From: Candidatus Daviesbacteria bacterium
Lineage (GTDB): Bacteria > Patescibacteria > Microgenomatia > Daviesbacterales > UBA10151
Assembly (NCBI GenBank): GCA_030648435.1
Contig: JAUSHE010000001.1
Coordinates: forward strand, 1 to 31,286
DNA length: 31,286 nt
Reading direction: 5' to 3'
Shown here one piece after another: positions 1 to 6,457 of the stretch. How positions within the stretch are numbered: position 1 is the first letter of the stretch; the number at the start of each line of letters is the position of its first letter. Both the position numbers and the translations under genes were made by a program. Under the pieces are notes generated by a model. It was not told the DNA's origin. It saw only the letters and a program-made list of their open reading frames with translations, and ran no database searches.

Positions 1-49
1 CTGCAATACTCGCAAAAACCATTTTAGAACTAAATTAGCCTCAAAGGGG

Positions 50-79
50 TTGACAAAAATTAAATTTTAGTGGTACTGT
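50..79 (+). promoter_or_regulatory. Candidate sigma70-type promoter for first lysozyme-like gene
   Basis: A perfect TTGACA -35 box (50-55) is followed after 18 bp by TACTGT (74-79), preceded by TG at 71-72. The -10 box is weak but partly compensated by the TG. A start near 86 would give a leader of about 16 nt before the ATG at 102, with no Shine-Dalgarno sequence. Nothing else is recognisable in 1-49. Confidence 0.5.
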
Positions 80-101
80 CAAGGCAGATTTTTTAAAACA
101 G

Positions 102-692
102 ATGGACACTGTAAAAACTCAAACAAACCATTGGTTTGTTGCTGCCTGGTTCGGTATGGCAACAACTACCTTAATATTTGCTTCAGTCTTATCTATCTAT
201 TTATCAAGCGCAAAAGTAGTTTATCCGGCTGCACAAAATTTTAAGTTATACGCGGCTCTGCCTTCAACCGAAACCTCTATTTCTGACGACATTGGCTTCG
301 CTGACGGCAGGGCTAAAATAATTGAGGATTTTTTTTCAACACGTAAGTCTCCCTTGGCTGATTACAGCAGTAATTTTATTCAGGTTGCAGATAAATACCA
401 GCTCGATTTCAGATTACTGCCGGCTATCGCGATGCAGGAATCAAATGGCGGCAAAAAAGTCATTAAAGAATCTTTTAATCCTTTCGGGTACGGAATATAC
501 GGTAAACTGGTCACCCGGTTTAACTCTTGGGATGAAGCGATAGAAAGGGTAGGCAGAGCTTTAAGAGAAGATTATTTAAATAAGGGCCTTAAAACTCCGG
601 ATCAGATTATGGCCAAGTATACCCCTCCATCCTTAGCTGCCGGCGGTGCCTGGGCTAAAGGTGTTTCTTCTTTCATCACAGAGCTGCAATAA
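102..692 (+). CDS. Membrane-anchored lysozyme-like (glucosaminidase/transglycosylase-type) protein
   Basis: The 196-residue protein has an N-terminal membrane segment (about residues 12-35) and, after a linker, a lysozyme-like domain (about 85-196). The domain shows ADKYQLDFRLLPAIAMQES, where the Glu-Ser pair is the expected catalytic position of lytic transglycosylase or glucosaminidase folds, then NPFGYGIYG, FNSWDEAIERV and LREDYLNKGL. By family knowledge such proteins cut glycan strands of peptidoglycan outside the membrane; the exact bond cannot be told from sequence. The next gene is a clear paralogue. The start is the first ATG after the candidate promoter. No Shine-Dalgarno sequence is visible. 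The fold assignment is fairly secure, the enzymatic class is not. Confidence 0.7.
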   Translation: MDTVKTQTNHWFVAAWFGMATTTLIFASVLSIYLSSAKVVYPAAQNFKLYAALPSTETSISDDIGFADGRAKIIEDFFSTRKSPLADYSSNFIQVADKYQLDFRLLPAIAMQESNGGKKVIKESFNPFGYGIYGKLVTRFNSWDEAIERVGRALREDYLNKGLKTPDQIMAKYTPPSLAAGGAWAKGVSSFITELQ

Positions 693-710
693 TCTTCTGA
701 GGTCGGAGGT

Positions 711-739
711 TTGACTTTTAATCCTATTTCTGCTATACT
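711..739 (+). promoter_or_regulatory. Strong sigma70-type promoter, near-leaderless
   Basis: TTGACT (711-716), a 17-bp spacer and TATACT (734-739) preceded by TG (731-732) form an extended -10 promoter. A start near 746 leaves about 9 nt before the ATG at 755, too short for a Shine-Dalgarno sequence. Confidence 0.75.
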
Positions 740-754
740 ATCGGCTTTCAACAT

Positions 755-1351
755 ATGAAAAGACACTTATTGCTCTTTCTTCTTACAACTATGTCTCTGC
801 TTTTCTTAAGCCGTCCTGTTTTGGGTGAAAAAATGCCGGAAGCAAAGAAAGATTCCCCACAAATAATTGAGGCAAAAAAACTTGATAATAAAGCTAATAT
901 TCTTTCTAAATATTTGGCTTCATACAATTCTCCAATGCAATATCATGCCCAGGATTTTGTGGATGCTGCAGAGGCGTACAATCTTGACTGGAAACTTCTG
1001 CCTTCTATTGCCGGAGTCGAATCTACTTTTGGAAAATTTATCCCGGGTGGGTTTAACGCCTGGGGATGGGGAGTTTACGGAACCCAGGCTATTTATTTTA
1101 GTTCATGGCGGGACGGGATGTTTACCGTTGCCAAAGGTTTGCGGGAAAATTATTTGAATAAGGGTTTAACCGATCCTTATGCAATAAACAGAATATACGC
1201 CGCCTCACCGCGCTGGGGAGGAAATGTCAGTTATTTTATGGCTGATCTGGAAAAATTTGCCAATAATTTTGAAAGCAACGAACAAAATATTACTCAGGTT
1301 GGTCAGGCTCCAAGCATTGCAGCTGTTTCAGGCCAGTTGGCTTTAAGGTAA
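755..1351 (+). CDS. Secreted lysozyme-like protein, paralogue of the preceding gene
   Basis: The 198-residue protein begins with a signal peptide (MKRHLLLFLLTTMSLLFLS, a Pro-Val-Leu-Gly-Glu region near residue 25) and carries the same lysozyme-like domain at about 65-180: AEAYNLDWKLLPSIAGVES with the putative catalytic Glu, NAWGWGVYG, SSWRDGM and LRENYLNKGL. Shared motifs and spacing with the upstream gene show a tandem duplication. Here the N-terminus looks cleavable, whereas the upstream copy looks anchored, so one copy may be released and one held at the membrane (inference). The gene has its own promoter, so the two can be expressed separately. It may act with the MurT/GatD and PBP cell-wall enzymes encoded nearby. 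Confidence 0.7.
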   Translation: MKRHLLLFLLTTMSLLFLSRPVLGEKMPEAKKDSPQIIEAKKLDNKANILSKYLASYNSPMQYHAQDFVDAAEAYNLDWKLLPSIAGVESTFGKFIPGGFNAWGWGVYGTQAIYFSSWRDGMFTVAKGLRENYLNKGLTDPYAINRIYAASPRWGGNVSYFMADLEKFANNFESNEQNITQVGQAPSIAAVSGQLALR

Positions 1352-1365
1352 TATATATCTACTAC

Positions 1366-2592
1366 ATGCGACTTATTTTTGCTATTTTACTGGGTAAATT
1401 AATTGCTTATTTCACCAGGATATTAAAAATTGGAGGAGGCTCAGCCGCTCCCGGATTATTCGCTTTAAAAATAGATCCTGATCTTGTCAAAAAGTTATCT
1501 TCCAAAATTTCTCAAAATATTGTTATTACAGGCACAAATGGTAAAACTACCACAGCCAAAATGCTGGCTCATTTTGCAAAGGCTTCCGGCTTAAAAGTTA
1601 TCAGAAACCACACAGGCTCGAATTTAGAACGCGGCATCGCCTCTACACTTATTTTACGTTCCCACTTGACGAGTGGGAAGCTGGAGAAGCTGGATTATGA
1701 TTTAGGCATCTGGGAGCTGGATGAAGCTGCTTTTAATAGTATCGCTCCAAAATTAAAACCCAAAGCAGTAGTAATCCTAAATCTTTCCCGTGATCAGCTG
1801 GACAGATATGGTGAAACGGATAAAATTGTGAATGACTGGTGTCAGACACTAAAAAAGCTTTCCCCTGATACAAACTTACTGATAAATAAGGATGACAAGA
1901 ATCTTGCCAAACTTAAGTTCTGCTTTGGTGGCAAAATGCTTAAATTTGGGCTCCCCGCGAACATTAAATTAAATGGTTTAAATGGTTCTATATTTCAGTT
2001 CACAGTTCACAGTTCACAGTTCACAGTTAATTTGCCTCTGCCGGGAGTTTATCATATTTACGATACAGTTGCAGCACTGACCACTGCAAACGCTTTGAGG
2101 ATGCCCATTAATAGTTGTATTGAGAGCCTTAAAACTTTCAACCCAGCATTTGGTAGGGTCGAAAAACTGCCTTTCGGATATATATTCCTGATAAAAAATC
2201 CCGCCGGAGCCACCCAGGTATTTGAAACCATTGCTCCAAATATCAAACCACTAGACAGATTACTTCTGGCCTTAAATAACAATTTAGCTGACGGAACTGA
2301 TGTATCCTGGATATGGGATGCCGGCTTTGAAAGGTTACAGGTTACAGGTTACAGGTTACAGGTAATTGCGTCTGGAACAAGAGCACATGATCTGGCTTTA
2401 AGACTTAAATACGCAGGATTCGATCCTAAACAAATCATAATAGAACCTGACCTTAAAAAAGCCCTCGAACAGGCTAGAGAAGGCCTAAAAGGCCGGTTAT
2501 TTATCCTTCCTACCTATACAGCCATGCTGGAATTACAGTCTATCCTGACAAAATCTGGTATAAAGAAGCACTATTGGAAGGAGGACGCATGA
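1366..2592 (+). CDS. murT: MurT-type Mur ligase subunit of lipid II isoglutaminyl synthase
   Basis: The 408-residue protein has the Mur ligase P-loop ITGTNGKTTTAKML (about 54-67), GSNLERGIAS, the WELDEAAF acidic motif, ILNLSRDQLDRYGE, and a C-terminal DUF1727-like region with GTRAHDLALRLKYAG. MurT with GatD amidates D-glutamate of the peptidoglycan stem on lipid II at the inner membrane face; an N-terminal hydrophobic stretch fits that. gatD follows with an ATGA overlap. A box TAATAT (1349-1354) at the end of the upstream gene may start a near-leaderless mRNA. Oddities: the four-Cys zinc ribbon of Staphylococcus and Streptococcus MurT is absent, a palindromic insertion encodes RSHLTSGKLE (residues about 98-107), and two heptamer arrays encode about 211-221 and 323-333. 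Confidence 0.9.
   Translation: MRLIFAILLGKLIAYFTRILKIGGGSAAPGLFALKIDPDLVKKLSSKISQNIVITGTNGKTTTAKMLAHFAKASGLKVIRNHTGSNLERGIASTLILRSHLTSGKLEKLDYDLGIWELDEAAFNSIAPKLKPKAVVILNLSRDQLDRYGETDKIVNDWCQTLKKLSPDTNLLINKDDKNLAKLKFCFGGKMLKFGLPANIKLNGLNGSIFQFTVHSSQFTVNLPLPGVYHIYDTVAALTTANALRMPINSCIESLKTFNPAFGRVEKLPFGYIFLIKNPAGATQVFETIAPNIKPLDRLLLALNNNLADGTDVSWIWDAGFERLQVTGYRLQVIASGTRAHDLALRLKYAGFDPKQIIIEPDLKKALEQAREGLKGRLFILPTYTAMLELQSILTKSGIKKHYWKEDA
1659..1679 (+). repeat. Palindrome family A, copy 1 (in frame inside murT)
   Basis: The 8-bp arms TTCCCACT (1659-1666) and AGTGGGAA (1672-1679) enclose the loop TGACG. The reading frame of murT gives SHLTSG, the same peptide as the copies in the glycosyltransferase at 18859 and in atpG at 22460. 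Flanks TTTACG before and GCTGGAG after are shared with the copy at 18859 read on its coding strand. Confidence 0.9.
1996..2028 (+). repeat. In-frame heptamer array 1 (CAGTTCA, 4.7 copies) in murT
   Basis: Four perfect tandem copies of CAGTTCA followed by CAGTT. Because 7 is not a multiple of 3, the three frames rotate and the encoded peptide (QFTVHSSQFTV) repeats every 7 residues. It lies before the conserved LPLPGVYHIYD segment, where the zinc ribbon of other MurT proteins would be expected. Confidence 0.9.
2333..2363 (+). repeat. In-frame heptamer array 2 (GGTTACA, 4.4 copies) in murT
   Basis: Four perfect copies of GGTTACA followed by GGT, encoding RLQVTGYRLQV just before the conserved SGTRAHDLALRLKYAG motif. 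This is a different unit from the array at 1996 in the same gene but has the same period. Confidence 0.9.
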
Positions 2593-3311
2593 AATTAATT
2601 ATTGGTTATTTATACGGTGATTTAATGAATATTTACGGTGATACAGGTAATATTATTGCCTTACAAAAAAGGGCGGAGTGGCGGGGCATAGATATTGAAA
2701 TTAAATATATTTCTATTAAAAATAAATTGAAAAAAGGCGATGCTGATATTTTCTTTTTTGGAGGAGGGCAGGATCAGGCACAAAGCATTGTGGCAATAGA
2801 CTTAGTGAAAAGTGATAAGGGAAAAGTGATAAGTCAGGAAATTGAAAGGGGAGTGCCGTTGCTTTCAATTTGCGGAGGTTATCAGCTACTGGGCGATTAT
2901 TACAAGCCACATGAGGGCCCAAAACTAGAGGGAATTGGATTATTCCCGGCTTACACCATTGCGGGAGACATAAGGATGATCGGGAATATTGTTGTTGAAT
3001 CTATGTTTGGCAAACTGGTGGGTTTTGAAAATCATTCAGGTAAAACTTACCTTAATAAAAACGCAATTCCTTTGGGTATGGTAATTAAGGGATTTGGTAA
3101 TAATGGGGAAGATAAATTAGAAGGTTGTATTTATAAGAATGCTATTGGCTGTTATATGCACGGCTCTCTTCTGCCAAAAAATCCAAAACTTGCTGATTGG
3201 CTTTTGAAAAAAGCGTTGGAAGTAAAATATAAAAAGAAAATTGAGCTTAAACTTTTAGATGATACTTTAGAACTACAAGCACAGAGTAGTACAGTAAAAA
3301 GATTCGGGTAA
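2589..3311 (+). CDS. gatD: GatD glutamine amidotransferase subunit of lipid II isoglutaminyl synthase
   Basis: The 240-residue protein is a CobB/CobQ-type class I glutamine amidotransferase. It opens with YLYGDLMNIYGDTGN, has the nucleophile loop SICGGYQLLG (Cys about 95) and the catalytic histidine in YMHGSLLPKNPKLADWLL (His about 191). It supplies ammonia from glutamine to MurT for amidation of lipid II. I chose ATG 2589 rather than the in-frame ATG at 2574: GGAAGGAGG lies 5 nt upstream of 2589, and this ATG overlaps the murT stop as ATGA, which implies translational coupling. A heptamer array encodes KSDKGKVISQ just ahead of the nucleophile strand, at a position that looks like a surface loop. 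Confidence 0.92.
   Translation: MKLIIGYLYGDLMNIYGDTGNIIALQKRAEWRGIDIEIKYISIKNKLKKGDADIFFFGGGQDQAQSIVAIDLVKSDKGKVISQEIERGVPLLSICGGYQLLGDYYKPHEGPKLEGIGLFPAYTIAGDIRMIGNIVVESMFGKLVGFENHSGKTYLNKNAIPLGMVIKGFGNNGEDKLEGCIYKNAIGCYMHGSLLPKNPKLADWLLKKALEVKYKKKIELKLLDDTLELQAQSSTVKRFG
2804..2838 (+). repeat. In-frame degenerate heptamer array 3 in gatD
   Basis: Five 7-bp units in register: AGTGAAA, AGTGATA, AGGGAAA, AGTGATA, AGTCAGG. Units two and four are identical. The array encodes about residues 72-84 of GatD, before the ERGVPLLSICGG strand. Confidence 0.75.
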
Positions 3312-3330
3312 TCTGTTAAAATAAATTCAG

Positions 3331-3413
3331 GCCGGGATGGTGAAACGGTATACACGATAGGTTTAGGACCTATTGCCAGTAATGGCGTGGAGGTTCGATT
3401 CCTCTTCCCGGCA
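3331..3413 (+). tRNA. tRNA-Leu(TAG)
   Basis: An 83-nt class II tRNA. Acceptor GCCGGGA (3331-3337) pairs with TCCCGGC (3406-3412) and A3413 is the discriminator. The anticodon stem ATAGG/CCTAT encloses TTTAGGA, giving anticodon TAG, which reads CUA-type leucine codons. There is a variable arm and a GGTTCGATT T arm. CCA is not encoded. A TAAAAT box (3317-3322) preceded by TG is a candidate -10. Confidence 0.93.
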
Positions 3414-3425
3414 CTTCGTCTAAAT

Positions 3426-3453
3426 TTGACTTCTAGCCACAAAGGTGTAGAAT
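3426..3453 (+). promoter_or_regulatory. Candidate promoter for small gene at 3465
   Basis: TTGACT (3426-3431), a 16-bp spacer and TAGAAT (3448-3453) directly preceded by TG. The predicted start near 3460 is about 5 nt before ATG 3465, so the mRNA would be essentially leaderless. This decides the start against an in-frame ATG at 3387, which lies inside the tRNA-Leu gene. Confidence 0.6.
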
Positions 3454-3464
3454 ATGCCCCTAGT

Positions 3465-3632
3465 ATGACTTATCCACAAAACCCCGCAAGTGGGTCATTA
3501 AGCTTCGATCAACAACCGGCTTTATCTCTGGAAGCTTCAAGGAGAGTTATAGGTACAGAGGGAGCTAGAACAACTTTATCTTCAATCCAACAACAAGCCT
3601 CCGAAGCAATAGGGGAATCTCAGCAAAAATAG
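3465..3632 (+). CDS. Small hypothetical protein
   Basis: I do not recognise this 55-residue product. It is hydrophilic, rich in Ser, Gln and Ala, with no membrane segment or Cys, and its C-terminal half (ASRRVIGTEGARTTLSSIQQ) could form a helix. The start is set by the promoter just upstream; the longer in-frame ORF would begin within tRNA-Leu. It sits between that tRNA and another unrecognised charged protein. Its reality as a gene rests on the promoter and uninterrupted frame only. Confidence 0.5.
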   Translation: MTYPQNPASGSLSFDQQPALSLEASRRVIGTEGARTTLSSIQQQASEAIGESQQK

Positions 3633-3643
3633 CTAAAAAGGTG

Positions 3644-3649
3644 TAAAAT
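3644..3649 (+). promoter_or_regulatory. Candidate -10 box (TG-TAAAAT) for gene at 3657
   Basis: TAAAAT preceded by TG ends 7 nt before ATG 3657, the spacing expected of a leaderless transcript. No convincing -35 box is visible. Confidence 0.45.
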
Positions 3650-3656
3650 ATATGCT

Positions 3657-4154
3657 ATGAATATCCGCCGGAAAATTCTGGGAAGCATGGGTTTATTTGA
3701 AGAAGAGGAAGATTACGAAAGGGAAACCTCTGTTGTTTCCTCTGAAAAAGGTAAATTTTCTTCAGGTTCTATTGAATTTAAGAAAAAAGAAGTAGAGACA
3801 AAGAGAAAAGTTATATTTTTCCAGAATCTAAAAGAGGACGCTAAAGCAGCGCAGGAAGCAAAAGAAAAATTGCTTTTTGAAGAAGAAATGGATGATATTG
3901 TCACAAATTTACCGACAGAACAAAAAAACAGATTACTGCACTACCAGGCCAGCTACAAAGACAGAAGTATCTATCAACGAGCCGCGCTCAGAAGAAAACT
4001 TATTGAAGATAAGAAAAAAACTGAAGATAAAGAAAAAGCTGCTTCCATACCTTCACCTGCTAAAAAACCTTCCGCTCTTGAGGGAGCTTTTGAGGGTGGA
4101 AGCGGAACTCAGGGTAGCGGCCAGGCCAATCTTTCAGCCCAAGCTGTAGGATAA
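3657..4154 (+). CDS. Charged hypothetical protein
   Basis: The 165-residue product is not recognised. It starts MNIRRKILGSMGLFEEEEDYE and is dominated by Lys and Glu, with predicted helical, possibly coiled-coil character over about 40-135 and a low-complexity tail of Ser, Pro, Gly and Ala (SALEGAFEGGSGTQGSGQ). There is no signal peptide or membrane segment. A TG-TAAAAT box just ahead suggests a leaderless mRNA. It lies between tRNA-Leu and tRNA-Val. No function can be given. Confidence 0.75.
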   Translation: MNIRRKILGSMGLFEEEEDYERETSVVSSEKGKFSSGSIEFKKKEVETKRKVIFFQNLKEDAKAAQEAKEKLLFEEEMDDIVTNLPTEQKNRLLHYQASYKDRSIYQRAALRRKLIEDKKKTEDKEKAASIPSPAKKPSALEGAFEGGSGTQGSGQANLSAQAVG

Positions 4155-4157
4155 GTA

Positions 4158-4166
4158 TGCTAAAAT
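4158..4166 (+). promoter_or_regulatory. Extended -10 promoter element of tRNA-Val
   Basis: TGCTAAAAT forms an extended -10 whose end lies 8 nt before the first base of tRNA-Val (4175), the right distance for transcription to begin at or just before the mature 5' end. Confidence 0.6.
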
Positions 4167-4174
4167 ATCCGGAT

Positions 4175-4247
4175 GGGCGGTTAGCTCAGCTGGTAGAGCG
4201 CGTTCTTGACGTGAATGAGGTCACAGGTTCGATCCCTGTACCGCCCA
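4175..4247 (+). tRNA. tRNA-Val(GAC)
   Basis: A 73-nt tRNA: acceptor GGGCGGT (4175-4181) pairs with ACCGCCC (4240-4246), A4247 is the discriminator. D arm TTAGCTCAGCTGGTAGAGC, anticodon stem CGTTC/GAATG with loop TTGACGT (anticodon GAC), T arm CAGGTTCGATCCCTG. No encoded CCA. Confidence 0.95.
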
Positions 4248-4275
4248 CAAAACCTGCTTATGATAAGATAAGTAA

Positions 4276-4485
4276 ATGACGCCTCAAATAGAAAAACACT
4301 TGAAAGCTAACATGAACATGAGAAAAAGAAATATCATGCTTGCCAATTTTTTGGGCGGACTTGCCTGGGGATTAGGTACGGTAATCGGAGCAACAATCAT
4401 TGCTGCACTGTTAATTTCTATCTTAAGATTTTTTAATTTTATCCCGGGACTTGACCAAATAATTAACCAGTTTCCAAAAAAATAA
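4276..4485 (+). CDS. Small membrane protein, DUF5665-like
   Basis: The 69-residue protein has a basic N-terminus (KHLKANMNMRKRNIMLANF) followed by one long or two short hydrophobic segments (about 24-58: FLGGLAWGLGTVIGATIIAA and onward). The pattern NIMLANFLGGLAWGLGTVIG resembles the DUF5665 family, from memory and not searched. TATGAT (4259-4264) may be its own -10 box, otherwise it is read through from tRNA-Val. Its stop overlaps the thrS start as TAATG, so it is probably co-translated with thrS. The function is unknown. Confidence 0.7.
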   Translation: MTPQIEKHLKANMNMRKRNIMLANFLGGLAWGLGTVIGATIIAALLISILRFFNFIPGLDQIINQFPKK

Positions 4486-5693
4486 TGAAGGACCATAAAC
4501 AAATTGGACAGGAGTTAGAACTATTTTTTAGTAGTGACATGGCCCCGGGTGCCCCGTTTTGGCTTCCTAATGGTATGGTTATTTTTCAAGAACTAGAAAA
4601 ATATATCCGCAAACTTACACTTGATGCAGGCTACCTGGAAACCTCAACCCCTATTATGGTTAAATCTGAGCTTTTCAAACAATCCGGACACTTTGAAAAA
4701 TTCGGTGAACATAATATGTACAACCTAGAGCTTAGTGACGAAGCAGACGATTCAAAGCCTGAAAGCTATACCTTAAAACCAATGAATTGTCCGGAATCAA
4801 CAATTCTTTATAGATTCAGGCCGCGCAGCTACCGTGAACTACCTCTTAGGCTGGCTGAAATCGGCCGTTTACACCGCAGGGAAAAATCAGGGGAAGTTAA
4901 TGGTTTGCTTCGTGTCCGTCAGATCACCATGGATGATGCTCATATTTATGCAACCGAAGAGCAGATATTTAATGAGGTATCCAGCATTTTGGATATGATG
5001 ATAGGGTTTTATAAAAGTTTTGGGTTTGAGTACGAATTCAGGCTGGCCACCAGGCCGGAAACCCGGGCCGGATCGGATGAAAATTGGGACAAAGCAGAAC
5101 TGGCTCTTGAGAAAGTTTTAAAGGAAAAAGAAATTAAAACAGGAGACAAAAAGGGTGAGGGAGCCTTCTACGGACCAAAGATTGATGTTCATATTAAAGA
5201 TGCGTTAGGGCGGGACTGGCAACTGGCAACTGTTCAATTGGATTTCCACCAGCCGGAAGCGTTCAAGCTGGAATATATGGATGAAAACAACAGCAAAAAA
5301 CGGCCGGTGATGATCCACAGGGCTATTTTTGGATCTTTTGAAAGGTTTATTGCTATCTTAACAGAGCACTTCCAGGGAGCTTTTCCAATCTGGCTCTCTC
5401 CAGTACAGATACAAATTATACCCATTGCCGATCGGCATCAAAAGTATGCACAAATTGTACTCGAACAACTAAAGTCTGCAAATATAAGAGCTGAGATGGA
5501 CACAAGAGCCGAAAAAATGCAATCTAAAATTAGAGATGCCCAAATTCAAAAAATTCCCTACATGATTATTGTTGGGGACAGGGAAGAAACGGAAAATAAA
5601 GTCGCAGTTAGAAACAGAACGGCTAATATGGAAACTATGAGCATTTCTGATTTCTTGACCAAAATAAATTTGGAGATTGAATCTAAAGCCTAA
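4485..5693 (+). CDS. thrS: Threonyl-tRNA synthetase, catalytic and anticodon-binding domains only
   Basis: The 402-residue class II synthetase charges tRNA-Thr. It starts directly at the catalytic core (motif 1 region FQELEKYIRKLTLDAGYLETSTP). The three zinc/threonine-site ligands are present as Cys in LKPMNCPEST, His in DDAHIYATEEQ and His in VMIHRAIFGSFERF. Motif 2 is around RLAEIGRLHRREKSG, and GRDWQLATVQLDF is also present. The C-terminal anticodon-binding domain starts near residue 305 (SPVQIQIIPIADRH). The usual N-terminal TGS and editing domains (about 220-240 residues in E. coli) are absent, and no in-frame upstream extension exists because the previous gene ends at this ATG. The gene heads the thrS-infC-rpmI-rplT-pheS-pheT cluster. 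Confidence 0.95.
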   Translation: MKDHKQIGQELELFFSSDMAPGAPFWLPNGMVIFQELEKYIRKLTLDAGYLETSTPIMVKSELFKQSGHFEKFGEHNMYNLELSDEADDSKPESYTLKPMNCPESTILYRFRPRSYRELPLRLAEIGRLHRREKSGEVNGLLRVRQITMDDAHIYATEEQIFNEVSSILDMMIGFYKSFGFEYEFRLATRPETRAGSDENWDKAELALEKVLKEKEIKTGDKKGEGAFYGPKIDVHIKDALGRDWQLATVQLDFHQPEAFKLEYMDENNSKKRPVMIHRAIFGSFERFIAILTEHFQGAFPIWLSPVQIQIIPIADRHQKYAQIVLEQLKSANIRAEMDTRAEKMQSKIRDAQIQKIPYMIIVGDREETENKVAVRNRTANMETMSISDFLTKINLEIESKA

Positions 5694-5720
5694 TTTATGT
5701 TAATATCACAAACAAGCAAT

Positions 5721-5741
5721 ATGAAGGAGGCTCGTTAACTG
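5721..5741 (+). promoter_or_regulatory. infC initiation region: SD inside a five-codon in-frame ORF ending just before CTG start
   Basis: ATG AAG GAG GCT CGT TAA (5721-5738) is a minimal ORF whose second and third codons form the Shine-Dalgarno AAGGAGG (5724-5730). The next in-frame codon is CTG (5739), 8 nt from the Shine-Dalgarno, which opens the IF3 reading frame. No ATG, GTG or TTG lies in frame between the TAA and the TTG at 5814, which is inside conserved IF3 sequence. Confidence 0.65.
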
Positions 5742-6293
5742 GCCAAATTTTACCGACTTAATGAGCATATCCAGGCTACGAAGCTTCGGGTAATAGATTC
5801 CAGAGGTGAAGGCTTGGGAATACTAACCCGCACTGAGGCGCTGGAAAAAGCAAAAGAACTGGGGCAGGATTTAATAGAAATAGCTCCGAACGCCGAACCG
5901 CCGGTTGCAAAAATAACTGATTTTCAAAAATTCAGATATGAAGAGAACAAGAAGGAACGGGCATCGAGAAAAGGGGCATCGGGGGGAGAACTAAAAGAAT
6001 TATGGCTTTCTCCAAGAATTGCCGAGCATGATCTTAATGTCAGGTTGAAACGGACGGAGGAATTTTTGAAAGACGGGAATAAGGTTAAATTGACTGTCAA
6101 ATTTAAGGGCAGAGAGATGGCTCATCAGGAAATTGGCTATCGGGTATTGCAGGATGCCATAAATTTACTGGGGGATAAAGCTAGCGTTGAAAAGGAGCCG
6201 AAAATGGAAGGCAGAAAACTTTCCATGATCGTAGGAAAAGGAAAGGGAGGAGTTAAAAATGCCGAAACAGAAAACAAACAAGTCAGTTCTTAA
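5739..6293 (+). CDS. infC: Translation initiation factor IF-3, probable CTG start
   Basis: The 184-residue protein (if CTG is used) matches IF3: N-terminal KFYRLNEHIQATKLRVID, then LGILTRTEALEKAKE, DLIEIAPNAEPPVAKITDFQ, and the C-terminal domain with ELWLSPRIAEHDLNVRLKR, FLKDGNKVKLTVKFKGREM and an EPKMEGRKLSMIV ending. IF3 binds the 30S subunit and rejects wrong initiator codons. Starting at the TTG at 5814 would remove the conserved N-terminal RLNEHI and RVID segments, so I place the start at CTG 5739, supported by AAGGAGG 8 nt upstream. In E. coli infC uses AUU and is autoregulated by IF3; a CTG start would serve the same logic (inference). It overlaps rpmI by 35 nt. Confidence 0.9.
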   Translation: MAKFYRLNEHIQATKLRVIDSRGEGLGILTRTEALEKAKELGQDLIEIAPNAEPPVAKITDFQKFRYEENKKERASRKGASGGELKELWLSPRIAEHDLNVRLKRTEEFLKDGNKVKLTVKFKGREMAHQEIGYRVLQDAINLLGDKASVEKEPKMEGRKLSMIVGKGKGGVKNAETENKQVSS

Positions 6294-6456
6294 AAGAGTA
6301 AAAATTACCTCAACGGGTAAGCTTCTACGTAGGCATCAGTTAGGTTCAGGCCATTTGAAAAGACATAAAAGCAAAGGGGCGCTGAACCGGCAAAAGAAAA
6401 CCAGCATATTCTTTAAAGGAGAGGGCAGACATCTAAGAAAAATCATAGGACTATAA
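6259..6456 (+). CDS. rpmI: 50S ribosomal protein L35
   Basis: A 65-residue basic protein with the L35 pattern: MPKQKTNKSVLKRVKITSTG, then LLRRHQLGSGHLKRHKSKG and a QKKTSIFFKGEGRHLRKIIG ending. It belongs to the large ribosomal subunit. The start lies within the infC frame (35-nt overlap) and has a GGGAGG Shine-Dalgarno about 7 nt upstream. rplT starts 2 nt after its stop. The infC-rpmI-rplT order is the universal bacterial arrangement. Confidence 0.95.
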   Translation: MPKQKTNKSVLKRVKITSTGKLLRRHQLGSGHLKRHKSKGALNRQKKTSIFFKGEGRHLRKIIGL

Positions 6457-6457
6457 C

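Noticed and set aside
1665..1671. TTGACG in the palindrome loop as a mobile -35 promoter box
   Set aside because: No -10 box lies 16-18 bp downstream in the copies I checked (murT, RAYT flanks, atpB side).
1996..2363. Short direct repeats in murT as a CRISPR remnant
   Set aside because: Units are 7 bp in direct tandem without spacers, and they are translated in frame; no cas gene is present.
2574..2591. ATG 2574 as the gatD start
   Set aside because: It places the GGAAGGAGG Shine-Dalgarno inside the coding sequence; ATG 2589 has correct spacing and the ATGA coupling with murT.
2590..2592. TGA recoding (as in Gracilibacteria/SR1)
   Set aside because: TGA ends murT at the expected position with an ATGA overlap and other genes show normal TGA stops; no conserved gene contains an internal TGA.
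5213..5235. GACTGGCAACTGGCAACTG in thrS as another heptamer array
   Set aside because: It encodes GRDWQLATVQLDF, the conserved ThrRS motif expected there, so the repetition is coincidental.
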